Position numbers and translations under genes: made by a program
Part shown: positions 1-8,349 of the stretch, piece by piece
How positions within the stretch are numbered: the first letter of the stretch is position 1
Layout of the letters: every line of letters starts with the position of its first letter
Assembly: GCF_006542685.1 (NCBI RefSeq)
Contig: NZ_AP019736.1
Span: 124,001-188,000, forward strand
Length of the DNA stretch: 64,000 nt
Direction of reading: 5' to 3'
DNA from: Alistipes dispar
GTDB lineage: Bacteria; Bacteroidota; Bacteroidia; Bacteroidales; Rikenellaceae
The notes under the pieces: model-generated
What the model was told of the DNA's origin: nothing
The model's database searches: none
What the model saw: the letters and a program-made list of their open reading frames with translations, nothing else

Positions 1-350
1 ACACGGCAACATACCGTAATGAAAAAATCAGTGCGGCTCATACCTTTTTCAAACTTTACGACGGATTGCCCTCCTATACTGTTTATGTGGAGTCTGAAAA
101 CGGCACGACATTCCGCAACGGAATCGTCTCGACGGTACTCCGTGCCAGGGTATACAGGGGAGGCGAAGAAATCACGCCGCTCATTCCCGACGGCAATTTC
201 CGCTGGATACGGACGAGCCGCGATACGGAGAACGACAGGATATGGAACGCCGCACCGCGTTACGGCAGGGAGATAGAGATAACCGGCGGGGACGTGTGGC
301 GCAAAGCTGTTTTCGACTGTGAAGTGAATATATCAACAACATTACAATAA
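1..350 (+). CDS. Phage tail structural protein, C-terminal part (partial)
   Basis: The reading frame is open from the left edge (codons in phase with position 3), so only the C-terminus is present. The last ~70 residues resemble the C-terminal domain of the next gene: both carry a 'YRGGEEI' motif and end in a 'CEV' strand, which suggests an Ig-like beta-sandwich. The stop lies 4 bases before the start of the next gene, as in a tight late-gene operon. Function within the tail cannot be told from this fragment. Confidence 0.6.
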   Translation, partial: TATYRNEKISAAHTFFKLYDGLPSYTVYVESENGTTFRNGIVSTVLRARVYRGGEEITPLIPDGNFRWIRTSRDTENDRIWNAAPRYGREIEITGGDVWRKAVFDCEVNISTTLQ

Positions 351-354
351 GCAT

Positions 355-1665
355 ATGGCAATTAAAGTAGCACGCGGACAAGTCACCATCATCGACCAGA
401 ATGATGCTGTCTCCTTACAGGCGTTTATCGGTTCCTCGCAACCGCTGACCCAGGTGTTCAACAAGGATACCGGCGCGTATGCCCCCTCGTGGGCGGCATC
501 CCCGTACCTGATATTGACCCCTTCTCTGTTTGTCAGCGGCAAGGCGGCCGTAGACCAGATCTCATCCGTCGGCAACGCGGCGACATTGACAGCCGGTGTC
601 AAGAGCGGTTCCGCCAAATGGTACAAGGACGGCACGGTCATAACTTCCGGACAGGACAGCTGTACGATCGGCGCCGCTTCCGCCAAATACGCCCTGACCG
701 TCAAGGCCAACCACATGACCGTTTCCGCCCCGCAGGTACGGTATACTTTCGAGGCAATCTACATCGATGCCAACGGGCTGGAGATTCCTTTCCGTGCGGA
801 GGTACAGTTCACCCAGCACCTGAACGCCGGAGCGATGATCGCCGCCGTGGCGTATGCACCCGACGGCATCGTATTCAAGAACGACGAGGTGGCGACGCTC
901 AGGGCGCATTGCGACCTGTGGCGCGGAGCCTCTATCGACACGACGAACGTCACCTACGCGTGGGGCATCAAGGATTCGGCGGTATTCGCGGGCACGACAC
1001 TGACAGCTGCCGCGGCAGCCGGAGCCACGACCATAACGGTCGCTTCGGTAATGAACATGGAGGCGGGAGGCAGGATAACCATAGGATCGGCACAGTACAC
1101 CATTTCGGCAGTCAACGCCTCCACGAAGGTCGTGACGCTGACCTCCGCACTGAGTGCCGCAGCCGCATCGGGAGCCGCCGTTTCGTGTCCCTACTACAAC
1201 TCCATGCTGGGTGCCGGCTGGGCATGCCTTACCTCGACCAATCCTCGGGGCGTGACGGCAGGCTGGACGACAAACGAAATCACGATTACGGCAGATGCCG
1301 TTCTCAACTTCGAGACCTTCAAGTGCGCCATCAAGGATACGGACACCTCGGCGGGCAACGCCTCGGCGAACAAGGTCGTCTGCGACATCATCTCCTTCAC
1401 GGATATGTCCGACCCCATCACGGTTGATCTGGTCAGCCAGAAGGGGTTCACCATCAAGAACAACGGCAATGACGTGGATGCCAAAGCCGTGTTATACAGG
1501 GGCGGTGAGGAAATCGACACGGGCGGGACAGCTTATACCTATACATGGAAACTGTGGAACTCTGCCGGGACTTCCGTCGTGAAGACCTACACGGGAAAAT
1601 CCATCACGGTCTCGAAAGCCGATGTGACGGGGAAAGGCGTGCTGATGTGCGAGGTATCGAAATAA
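355..1665 (+). CDS. Phage tail protein with Ig-like domains
   Basis: This 436-residue protein is rich in Ala, Thr, Ser and Val in beta-strand patterns, with no signal peptide or membrane segment. Its N-terminus ('KVARGQVTI') closely resembles that of the long fibre at 13736 ('LIARGQATI'), so the two probably share a virion-attachment domain. The C-terminal ~90 residues repeat the Ig-like domain of the preceding gene. An Ala-rich stretch around residues 215-275 looks like a flexible or carbohydrate-binding insertion. It is the last tail gene before the inserted B12 operon. The tail role is inferred from composition and neighbours. Confidence 0.6.
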   Translation: MAIKVARGQVTIIDQNDAVSLQAFIGSSQPLTQVFNKDTGAYAPSWAASPYLILTPSLFVSGKAAVDQISSVGNAATLTAGVKSGSAKWYKDGTVITSGQDSCTIGAASAKYALTVKANHMTVSAPQVRYTFEAIYIDANGLEIPFRAEVQFTQHLNAGAMIAAVAYAPDGIVFKNDEVATLRAHCDLWRGASIDTTNVTYAWGIKDSAVFAGTTLTAAAAAGATTITVASVMNMEAGGRITIGSAQYTISAVNASTKVVTLTSALSAAAASGAAVSCPYYNSMLGAGWACLTSTNPRGVTAGWTTNEITITADAVLNFETFKCAIKDTDTSAGNASANKVVCDIISFTDMSDPITVDLVSQKGFTIKNNGNDVDAKAVLYRGGEEIDTGGTAYTYTWKLWNSAGTSVVKTYTGKSITVSKADVTGKGVLMCEVSK

Positions 1666-1688
1666 ACGACATGTCTTACAACGAATAC

Positions 1689-1719
1689 GAGGGTGCCAAA
1701 TACTTTTTGGGACACCCTC
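1689..1719. terminator. Hairpin between convergent tail gene and B12 operon
   Basis: GAGGGTG at 1689-1695 pairs with CACCCTC at 1713-1719, and an inner CCAAA/TTTGG extends the stem. It lies between the stop of the + strand tail gene and the stop of the - strand btuD. No long U tract follows on either strand, so it may be a bidirectional terminator or an insulator against convergent transcription. Confidence 0.55.
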
Positions 1720-1750
1720 ATTGCGTCTGACGTGTTTCCCGACAGGAAAG

Positions 1751-2515
1751 TCAGTCTCTTGGCATGGATTTCACGATCCCGCTCACGGGGTCGAATTGTA
1801 CGGCGGCATTGTTGAACAGCCGCTCGATATGCCCGCTGCGGATCATTTCGGAGGTCGGCAGACAGTGAAGGACGGGCGTATCGATAAGGGCTATTCTGTC
1901 ACTCAGCGAGAGGGCTATATCCAGTTCGTGAGTGGAGAACAGAATGCATTTGCCCTCAGCATGCGCTAACCGTGCGAGCAGGGAACACAATTCGTAACGG
2001 TTGGGCATGTCAAGAAACGAGGTCGGCTCGTCCAACAGGATGACGGGCGTTTCCTGAGCCAGAGCACGGGCTATCATAATGCGCTGGCATTCACCGTCCG
2101 ACATCTTATCCATCGTGCGGCCGGCATACGCCTCCATTCCGACCGAAGAGAGCGACCGCATGACGATTTCCCTATCTTGAGGCTGCATGCGGCCGATCCA
2201 GTTGGTGTAAGGGGCGCGGCCGATAGCCACGACATCCTCGCACCGCAGGTTGGCGATGCGTGTGCGCTCGGTCGTGACAAATGCCAGTTGCCTTGCCTTC
2301 TCCGGAGTTCTCATGTTTGCGATACAATGTCCGTCGAGCAGGATTTTACCGCAATAATTATGATTCAGTCCGGCTATGGCACGGAGAAGTGTAGATTTCC
2401 CCGTGCCGTTCCTGCCAATAAGGGCAGTCAGCTGTCCTCTTTTGAAAGAGGCATCGACCTTATCGAGAAGCCTCTTCTCTGCGTAGCCTATGGAAAAATC
2501 GCACAGTTCTATCAT
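1751..2515 (-). CDS. btuD: Cobalamin ABC transporter, ATP-binding subunit
   Basis: This 254-residue ATPase would power import of corrinoids across the inner membrane with BtuC. Walker A is GRNGTGKST (residues 34-42), the ABC signature is 'MSDGECQR' (about residue 138), Walker B is 'VILLDEPTSFLD' (about 155-167), and a switch His follows in 'STHELD'. FecE/BtuD-type subunits of siderophore/B12 importers share these features and this length. The start overlaps the btuC stop by 4 bases (ATGA), which indicates translational coupling. An iron-siderophore role is possible for the family, but the riboswitch and BtuG in the same operon point to B12. It is the last gene of the operon. Confidence 0.88.
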   Translation of the reverse strand: MIELCDFSIGYAEKRLLDKVDASFKRGQLTALIGRNGTGKSTLLRAIAGLNHNYCGKILLDGHCIANMRTPEKARQLAFVTTERTRIANLRCEDVVAIGRAPYTNWIGRMQPQDREIVMRSLSSVGMEAYAGRTMDKMSDGECQRIMIARALAQETPVILLDEPTSFLDMPNRYELCSLLARLAHAEGKCILFSTHELDIALSLSDRIALIDTPVLHCLPTSEMIRSGHIERLFNNAAVQFDPVSGIVKSMPRD

Positions 2516-3492
2516 ACCGTCATCGATTTATTGCGTAAAACCACCCATACGACTATCGGGATTCCCAGCAGTGCGGTAATGGCATTTACGGGCAAAGTGA
2601 ACATTTTGGAAACGATATCGCAAAGAAGCAATACCGCCGCCCCCGAGAGAAGGGTTCCCGGCAGGAGCACGCGGTGGTCGGCCTCGCGGAAGAGCATCCG
2701 CGCGACGTGAGGCATGGCAAGACCGATGAAGCCGATCGGGCCGCAGAAAGCCGTTACCGTGCCGGCCAGCAGCGTCGTCGAGAGAAACAGCAGACCGCGC
2801 GAACGGCGGATATTCAGTCCCATCGTTACGGCATATTCCTCGCCGAAGAGCAGGAGGTTGAGCGGTTTGATCGTCCATACGGCCAGCAGCAACCCGACGA
2901 TGACCGACGGAAGGAGGATGGCGAGCTGCGGCACCGTCACGTCGCCGAGCGACCCCATCGTCCAGATGACGAACGCCTTTAACGCCTCCTCTTTGCTCAG
3001 ATATTGCAATATCTGCACGACAGCGCTCACGCCTGACGAGAACATCATACCCAAAATCAATATCACCATAATGTCCTTTATGCGGTGTCCGACGGCAGCG
3101 ATTACGAGCAGCACGACGGCCGCACCCAGCCAAGCCGCTCCGGCGATGCCTATCGACGAGCCGACGCCTGCCAGCACCACGAGCGCCACGCCGAGGCTTG
3201 CACCCGAGCTGATGCCCAGCACGTAGGGGCCGGCCAGCGGATTGCGGAACAATGTCTGCATCTGCAAGCCGCTGACCGATAGCGCCGCCCCGGCCAGCAG
3301 AGCCACAACCGCCTTTATCAGCCGTATGTTCAGTACGATTTTCGCCGTAGTCCGCGGGCAGTCGCCGCCCGTCAGGGCCGCCCATACGTCGCCGACGGGA
3401 ATGCGAACCGCGCCCACAGCCAAATCCAACAGGAAGAGGCCGACCGTAAGCACGGACAACGCGGTGAACAGGATGACGGGGCGTGAACGCAT
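2512..3492 (-). CDS. btuC: Cobalamin ABC transporter, permease
   Basis: A 326-residue FecCD/BtuC-type permease with about nine or ten hydrophobic segments. The family motif region 'NPLAGPYVLGISSGA' lies around residues 84-98, and 'GPIGFIGLAMPHVARML' in the C-terminal half is the usual coupling region that contacts the ATPase. Length matches the family. It lies directly after btuF with no gap and overlaps btuD, so the three transporter genes form one translational block. It would form a homodimeric channel in the cytoplasmic membrane. Confidence 0.88.
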   Translation of the reverse strand: MRSRPVILFTALSVLTVGLFLLDLAVGAVRIPVGDVWAALTGGDCPRTTAKIVLNIRLIKAVVALLAGAALSVSGLQMQTLFRNPLAGPYVLGISSGASLGVALVVLAGVGSSIGIAGAAWLGAAVVLLVIAAVGHRIKDIMVILILGMMFSSGVSAVVQILQYLSKEEALKAFVIWTMGSLGDVTVPQLAILLPSVIVGLLLAVWTIKPLNLLLFGEEYAVTMGLNIRRSRGLLFLSTTLLAGTVTAFCGPIGFIGLAMPHVARMLFREADHRVLLPGTLLSGAAVLLLCDIVSKMFTLPVNAITALLGIPIVVWVVLRNKSMTV

Positions 3493-4632
3493 CTATTTCA
3501 GTTGTTTGTAGTATACGAAATCTTCTTCGACCAACTCGGGGTGGAATATCTTCACGAGGTCGCGCAGAAGAAGGTCGGGATTCACGACGGCCGATTCGTA
3601 GTAGTCGTTGCCTCCGGCGGCATTGGTGCGGGCGTTGTTGTTATAGACATAGCCGTTTCGGACGCAGCGGGTATCGGCGAACTTCGGGCAGGCGGCTTTC
3701 AGTTCGTCGAGTGTGTTCGCCATGCCGACGTTCAGCCACATATCGGCCTCCGAAGCGAGCAGGTATGCCTCCTCCAAGTCGATAGGCGTCGAAGAGTTGC
3801 CCGTGTTCTTCTTGTAGATGTAGTCGCCTCCGGCGTCGGTAATCAGCCGCACGGCATAGTTTTCCGTCGAGGGCATGAACCACGAATCGCCGTAGGGCGT
3901 ATTGAGCATGACCGACGGGGCATCGAGAACGGCACCGGACACTTTCTGTTTCAGCGCATTGTATCGGATCGGAATATCCGCGAATACCTTTTCGCCCTTC
4001 GCGCGTTTCCCGACGACCTCCGAAAGCGCCACCAGCCATTCGGCTTTGCCCAGCGGAGATTCTTCGAGATAATCGCCGACATACATGAACGGGATGCCGA
4101 GCTCCTTGAGTTTGCTCTCCATCGCACTGGCCCCGTTCACGCCGAAAAGCAGCACAAGGTCAGGGTCGAGCGACAACAGAAGTTCATAATTGATATTTCC
4201 CTCGTAACCCACGTCGCCGATGCTGTCGCGGCGTGCCTGAATGTCGGGATTGGAGATATAGTCGAGTCCCGAAACGCCGACCACACGTGCCGTCTCGCCG
4301 ATGGCGTCGAGCATGGCGATATGGGTCGAGGACATCGCCACGATGCGCTGCGCATCCCCTTCGAGGACCTGCCCGTCGAAACCCTCGGGAACGGGTTCCC
4401 CGTTACGGGAGATGAACAACCGGGTGGTGACGCTATCCGCGCCCTGCCACGGATTCATGACGGAAACCAGCACGCTCTGTCTGCCGTCTGCTCTTTCAAT
4501 CTTGAATCCCGAGGCATATTCGGGAGCGTAAAGCTGTTTGTTGAAATCGGCAAGTTGGGAACTCTTGCCACGACAGCCTGCAAATGCCAGCGCAAGCAGC
4601 ACCATCAGGCTCAAATTCTTTAATACTTTCAT
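3493..4632 (-). CDS. btuF: Cobalamin-binding lipoprotein of ABC transporter
   Basis: A 379-residue substrate-binding protein with a lipoprotein signal (lipobox 'AFAGC', Cys near residue 20). A 'QRIVAMSSTHIAMLDAIG' start to the core, 'GYEGNINYELLLSLDPDLVLL' and a C-terminal helical lobe are typical of helical-backbone (class III) binding proteins for B12 and iron-siderophores. It would receive corrinoid from BtuB in the periplasm and pass it to BtuCD. It carries about 70 more N-terminal residues than E. coli BtuF, as is common in Bacteroidetes members. The gene follows btuB after a short gap of 24 bases. Confidence 0.85.
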   Translation of the reverse strand: MKVLKNLSLMVLLALAFAGCRGKSSQLADFNKQLYAPEYASGFKIERADGRQSVLVSVMNPWQGADSVTTRLFISRNGEPVPEGFDGQVLEGDAQRIVAMSSTHIAMLDAIGETARVVGVSGLDYISNPDIQARRDSIGDVGYEGNINYELLLSLDPDLVLLFGVNGASAMESKLKELGIPFMYVGDYLEESPLGKAEWLVALSEVVGKRAKGEKVFADIPIRYNALKQKVSGAVLDAPSVMLNTPYGDSWFMPSTENYAVRLITDAGGDYIYKKNTGNSSTPIDLEEAYLLASEADMWLNVGMANTLDELKAACPKFADTRCVRNGYVYNNNARTNAAGGNDYYESAVVNPDLLLRDLVKIFHPELVEEDFVYYKQLK

Positions 4633-4656
4633 ATCATTACCTTATTTACGTTTACA

Positions 4657-6714
4657 TTATTTTCTGCTTTTCCCGAATTTCGGGGTGATGCCGATGAAGA
4701 ACTCGAAGTTGATGCCGGGCATAGGACGCGACAGCACCGAGAGATAGTCCTCGTTGAACAGGTTATTGACGGCAAGTTTCAACTGTACATCCAGCGGTTT
4801 GAACGACAGCATTTTCTCCAGTGAGATATTGCTCATGAAATACCGGGGCAGGTGGCCTGTCAGCGTGTAATCGTTGCTCGACATGGTGAAACGTTCCGAG
4901 TAGTAAGCCCACTTGTAGAGGAACGCCCACGTCCGCCATGACAGCCGTCCTGTCAGCGAGGCGGAGTGCTCCGGCACGTAAGGCAGTTGTTTTCCCACCG
5001 ACTGGTCGGCGGGCGACATCTTTTCGCCCTCGTTGATGGAGGGGGTCCACGAATAGGAACCGTTCAGGTCTATCAGCCAGTCCTTTGCCGGCTGCACGGC
5101 AAGGTTGGCCTTCACTTCGACACCGTAGGCATGGACTTTCTTCACGTTGCGCGGCGAGAAGAACCCCTTGGTCGTCGGCAGCCAGATGATCCAGTCGTCG
5201 ATGTAGGAGTCGAACCAGCTTGCGCTGCCGCCCAGTTTATATACCCCCTTTTTGCCGACATCGAAACTCACTCCGGCGTCATAGCTGAAGCCGTGTTCGT
5301 TTTTAAGGTCGGGGTTGCCGCCCGGCAGAAAGTAGAGGTCGTTCAAAGTCGGAAAACGATAGTTGCGCGATACGGAGGCTTTCACCATCACGTTCCCTTT
5401 GCGCGAAATCAGTCCGTCGATGAAGAATGCCGGGATGAGCGGAGCCCATTTGTCGCCCGACATCTCCTCGCGCAAGACCAGCGACAAGCCCAACGGCTCG
5501 ACAGGCTGCCATTTGGCCGATACAGAACCGGAGAGCTCGACACGCCCCTTGTCATATCCGACGACGGCTTTGTTGCCATCCTGAAGGATGATGTTCTTGT
5601 CTTCGCTGCGCACGAGATGCTGGTACACGGATACGTTCGAGGTGAAGAACCATTTCCTGCCGGGCGAGTATTCCGCTTCCGCCTGTCCGTAGAACGTGTT
5701 TATCTTGCTCCGCGAACGGGTCATGGAGGCCCAGTTGTCCGGCGCCACCTCACGACGGTAGTCGTAGGCCATCCACGTATGGATATAACCGCCTTTCACG
5801 CCGACTTTCCATTTCTCTTTGATATGGTCCCATGACAGGACACCACGAAACGTCTGCTCCCGCTGGCGGTTCTCGAAGGCGGTCTCATCGCCGTAATCGG
5901 TCGTGAGCATCGGCAGTTCCCGGTTGGAGTTGATATACCATGCGTTCAACCCGAAACGGTCGCCTTTCAGGGTGTTGTAATATACCTCCTGCAACAGGTG
6001 CAGGTCCTTGAACGAACCCGATCGGTTGCGTTCCTTGGGATGATACTGTCCGATGATGTTCTTCTCCTCGTCGTAGATATTTATCTTCTTGTCGTGGTTG
6101 GTGTACTTGTAATCGTTGGGCGACGACGAATAGACCGCGCGGGTCGAGACCTGCCATCGGTCGCTGCCGTAGGTGAAGCGGGCGAACTCGTCGAACGTGC
6201 GGAACGACCCGATGCCCTGCACGTATTGGGCATGGAAGCCCTCGCCGACCTGCGGCGTAGTACCGAGTTTGACAAGTCCGCCGAGTCCGCCGCCCGTTTC
6301 ATTCACCGACGACGTGCCATGAAGCAGCGAGGCCTGATCTATGAAGTAGGACGGTATGGTGGAAAAGTCGGTCATACCCAGCATGGGATTGTTGATGCGC
6401 ATGCCGTTCCACGTCACCTGCGTGTGGCTGGGCGACGTGCCGCGGAAAGCAACGGTGGAGAGCGTGGCGCGTCCGTAACTCTTGACGAACACGGACGAAT
6501 TGAACGTCAGAATGTCGGCCATCGATAAGGCAATGTTCTCTTTCAGTGCGAGCGAGTCGAACTTCGTCTTCTGCACGCCGATTTCTTTCATCGGGCGTTT
6601 GCCCCACACCGTGACCTCGTCTATCTGGTGGATGCGTCGTGTGATTCCCTGCGCGGACAATACGGACGGACAGACGAGCAGTAGCGAGAAAAGTATGTAT
6701 TTCGTATAAATCAT
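4657..6714 (-). CDS. btuB: TonB-dependent outer-membrane cobalamin receptor
   Basis: A 685-residue TonB-dependent receptor with a signal peptide (cleavage after 'LSAQ'). An early 'DEVTVWGKRP' segment is a TonB-box-like region. A plug domain follows (about residues 40-160, with 'VAFRGTSPSHTQVTWNGMRI' and a Gly-rich 'NETGGGLGGLV' strand), then a long beta-barrel of alternating aromatic strands. It has no carboxypeptidase-like N-terminal extension, so it is not SusC-like and fits the BtuB class. It overlaps the upstream Y1-like gene by 4 bases. The partner surface lipoprotein BtuG is encoded two genes upstream, as in known Bacteroides B12 loci. Confidence 0.88.
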   Translation of the reverse strand: MIYTKYILFSLLLVCPSVLSAQGITRRIHQIDEVTVWGKRPMKEIGVQKTKFDSLALKENIALSMADILTFNSSVFVKSYGRATLSTVAFRGTSPSHTQVTWNGMRINNPMLGMTDFSTIPSYFIDQASLLHGTSSVNETGGGLGGLVKLGTTPQVGEGFHAQYVQGIGSFRTFDEFARFTYGSDRWQVSTRAVYSSSPNDYKYTNHDKKINIYDEEKNIIGQYHPKERNRSGSFKDLHLLQEVYYNTLKGDRFGLNAWYINSNRELPMLTTDYGDETAFENRQREQTFRGVLSWDHIKEKWKVGVKGGYIHTWMAYDYRREVAPDNWASMTRSRSKINTFYGQAEAEYSPGRKWFFTSNVSVYQHLVRSEDKNIILQDGNKAVVGYDKGRVELSGSVSAKWQPVEPLGLSLVLREEMSGDKWAPLIPAFFIDGLISRKGNVMVKASVSRNYRFPTLNDLYFLPGGNPDLKNEHGFSYDAGVSFDVGKKGVYKLGGSASWFDSYIDDWIIWLPTTKGFFSPRNVKKVHAYGVEVKANLAVQPAKDWLIDLNGSYSWTPSINEGEKMSPADQSVGKQLPYVPEHSASLTGRLSWRTWAFLYKWAYYSERFTMSSNDYTLTGHLPRYFMSNISLEKMLSFKPLDVQLKLAVNNLFNEDYLSVLSRPMPGINFEFFIGITPKFGKSRK

Positions 6715-7220
6715 TTGATTCCGTTTTTAGGGTGGGTATTCGCGGAAAAATGTACCGTGGAGGATGCCGGCACGGACGTTTGATGCGGGTCGAACCCATT
6801 CTCTTCAAGCAGTTGTCCGTATTCTTCCTCGAACGAGATCTCCTGATGGATTGTATGCTGCTCCTCGATGTGCCGTCTGAGCCGGTGAAGGTCGCTGAAC
6901 GACACGCTGAACGAGTCGAATCCGGCAGCCCAACCGGAGAAGTCGGCATATTCCGGGGTTTTCTGGTATACCGTTCCCGTGGCGCCTTTCACCTTGTTCA
7001 CGATCTTGCTGAAATCCCCGGAATTCGGAATCTCGACAAGTACATGCACGTGGTTGAGAAAGGCATTGGCGGCATGTACGCGGCAACCTTTCCCTGTAAA
7101 AATCCGTGTCATCCGCTCGAGCATCAATCCTTTTCCCGTTGTCGGAATCGTCATCTTGCGTCCTTTGGTAACGAAGATGAGATGGTATAGGTGTCGTATC
7201 CTGCCCATCACTTCCAACAA
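6711..7220 (-). CDS. Y1 transposase-like (IS200/REP-associated) protein, catalytic Tyr missing
   Basis: A 169-residue protein with the HUH nuclease fold of IS200/RAYT transposases: 'HLIFVTKGRK' near the N-terminus, the metal-binding H-x-H at residues 57-59 ('NHVHV'), and a C-terminal 'HIEEQ...H..ISFEEEY' helix. Family members usually read Y-I-x-x-Q in that helix; here residue 117 is His, so the nucleophilic Tyr seems to be absent. The gene is woven into the operon: its stop overlaps the btuB start by 4 bases and its start overlaps the end of btuG by 13. That argues for a resident, perhaps nucleic-acid-binding, operon member and against a recent insertion. Its role in B12 uptake is unknown. 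Confidence 0.75.
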   Translation of the reverse strand: MLEVMGRIRHLYHLIFVTKGRKMTIPTTGKGLMLERMTRIFTGKGCRVHAANAFLNHVHVLVEIPNSGDFSKIVNKVKGATGTVYQKTPEYADFSGWAAGFDSFSVSFSDLHRLRRHIEEQHTIHQEISFEEEYGQLLEENGFDPHQTSVPASSTVHFSANTHPKNGIK

Positions 7221-8278
7221 AATGCGCCGGGGATTATCCCGACATAGAATTCATCGATCAGTTCACCTTCGGACGAGTAGCGGTAGACAATGCCCTGCTG
7301 CTGGTAGTCGATGGCATCGGCCACGTAGACATCGCCACGCACGGGGTCGACGGTCAGGCCGTAATAAATCGTACCGCTGTATTCGAGGAACGGGCGCACG
7401 GGAACACGTTCCGCATCCACGTCCATCGACCATATGTCCTTGTTGATCCAGTAGAGCTTGTCGCCCGTACCGTTGAGCTGCACCTCCGAAGGCCAGTCGC
7501 CCATCTTGAACTTGAACTGCTTCTCTACGGTGAACGTCTCGGCATCGATGCGGTAGAGAGACGGGGCTTCGTAGCCGTAGGGCGAACCCTCGTACCCACC
7601 GTCGGTGATCGTCCACATCTTGTGGTTCTTGTCCATTACCAGCGAGGTGGGCTGGATGCCGACTTTCAGTTCTTCTACCACCTGATCCGTTTCGGTATCG
7701 ATCTTGATGATGCGGTTTTGGTACGACCAGCAGTTGCAATAGACATATTTGCCATACTGCACCATCTGCTCCGTGGAGCCGCTTTCCATCGTCATGTCCG
7801 GCACCTGGATGTAACCGGTGATTTCATATTTCTTGGGGTTGATGATGAAGATGCGGTTGTCCCACAATTGGGTGACATAGGCTTTCTCGTCGCTGAGGAA
7901 ATGGATATAGCGCGGCGAAGTCAGGTTCGTGATACGGCCCACCTCTTTGAACGTATTGAGGTCGATGGCGAAAATCACGTGGGAATTGTTCACCACGACC
8001 CAGCCCTTATTGTCGTGGATGCACATCGATTGCGCCACGTCGCCCAGCTTCATGCCGTTGGCACGGAAGAACACTTCATTCTGCACCTGTTGGGTTTCGG
8101 GGTCGTAGTACGACAACGTGGCATTGCCGTACTGGAAGTTGCCCTCGTTGGTGATGAACAACCCGGCTCCGGTAGCGTTGAAATCTTCCACCGCATCTCC
8201 GTAGTCCCACTCCATGCAGCCCGCCAGCAACAGCGGCAACCCGCATAGAAGAATGATATGTCGTATCAGATGTTTCAT
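7208..8278 (-). CDS. btuG: Surface B12-binding beta-propeller lipoprotein BtuG
   Basis: A 356-residue lipoprotein (lipobox 'LLAGC', Cys near residue 21). The mature part begins with 'GAGLFITNEGNFQYGN', typical of DUF5074/YncE-like seven-bladed propellers of the BtuG class. Repeating blade strands include 'GWVVVNNSHVIFAIDL', 'KAYVTQLWDNRIFII' and 'DVYVADAIDYQQQGIVY'. In Bacteroides thetaiotaomicron BtuG binds cobalamin extremely tightly at the cell surface and caps BtuB; the same is inferred here from sequence type and gene order. It follows a ~70-base spacer with a hairpin. From here downstream the operon is GC-rich, unlike the three preceding genes. Confidence 0.85.
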   Translation of the reverse strand: MKHLIRHIILLCGLPLLLAGCMEWDYGDAVEDFNATGAGLFITNEGNFQYGNATLSYYDPETQQVQNEVFFRANGMKLGDVAQSMCIHDNKGWVVVNNSHVIFAIDLNTFKEVGRITNLTSPRYIHFLSDEKAYVTQLWDNRIFIINPKKYEITGYIQVPDMTMESGSTEQMVQYGKYVYCNCWSYQNRIIKIDTETDQVVEELKVGIQPTSLVMDKNHKMWTITDGGYEGSPYGYEAPSLYRIDAETFTVEKQFKFKMGDWPSEVQLNGTGDKLYWINKDIWSMDVDAERVPVRPFLEYSGTIYYGLTVDPVRGDVYVADAIDYQQQGIVYRYSSEGELIDEFYVGIIPGAFCWK

Positions 8279-8293
8279 TGGCTTGTTATAAAC

Positions 8294-8332
8294 GGGAAAG
8301 AGTACCGGTCTTTCGGCCAGTACCCTGTTCCC
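8294..8332 (-). promoter_or_regulatory. Intergenic stem-loop upstream of btuG
   Basis: GGGAA (8294-8298) pairs with TTCCC (8328-8332), and GTACCGG (8302-8308) pairs imperfectly with CCAGTAC (8317-8323). It lies between the leucine-rich protein gene and btuG on the - strand transcript. No clear U tract follows. It could be an RNA-processing or stabilising element that sets unequal expression within the operon. Confidence 0.4.
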
Positions 8333-8349
8333 TTGTAAAATAATGGGTG

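Noticed and set aside
1751..3492. Iron-siderophore role for the ABC transporter
   Set aside because: ATPase and permease families cover both substrates, but the cobalamin riboswitch and BtuG in the same operon make B12 far more likely.
6711..7220. Recent IS200 insertion in the B12 operon
   Set aside because: The gene overlaps both neighbours without disrupting them, lacks the catalytic Tyr, and no terminal hairpins of an IS200 element were seen.
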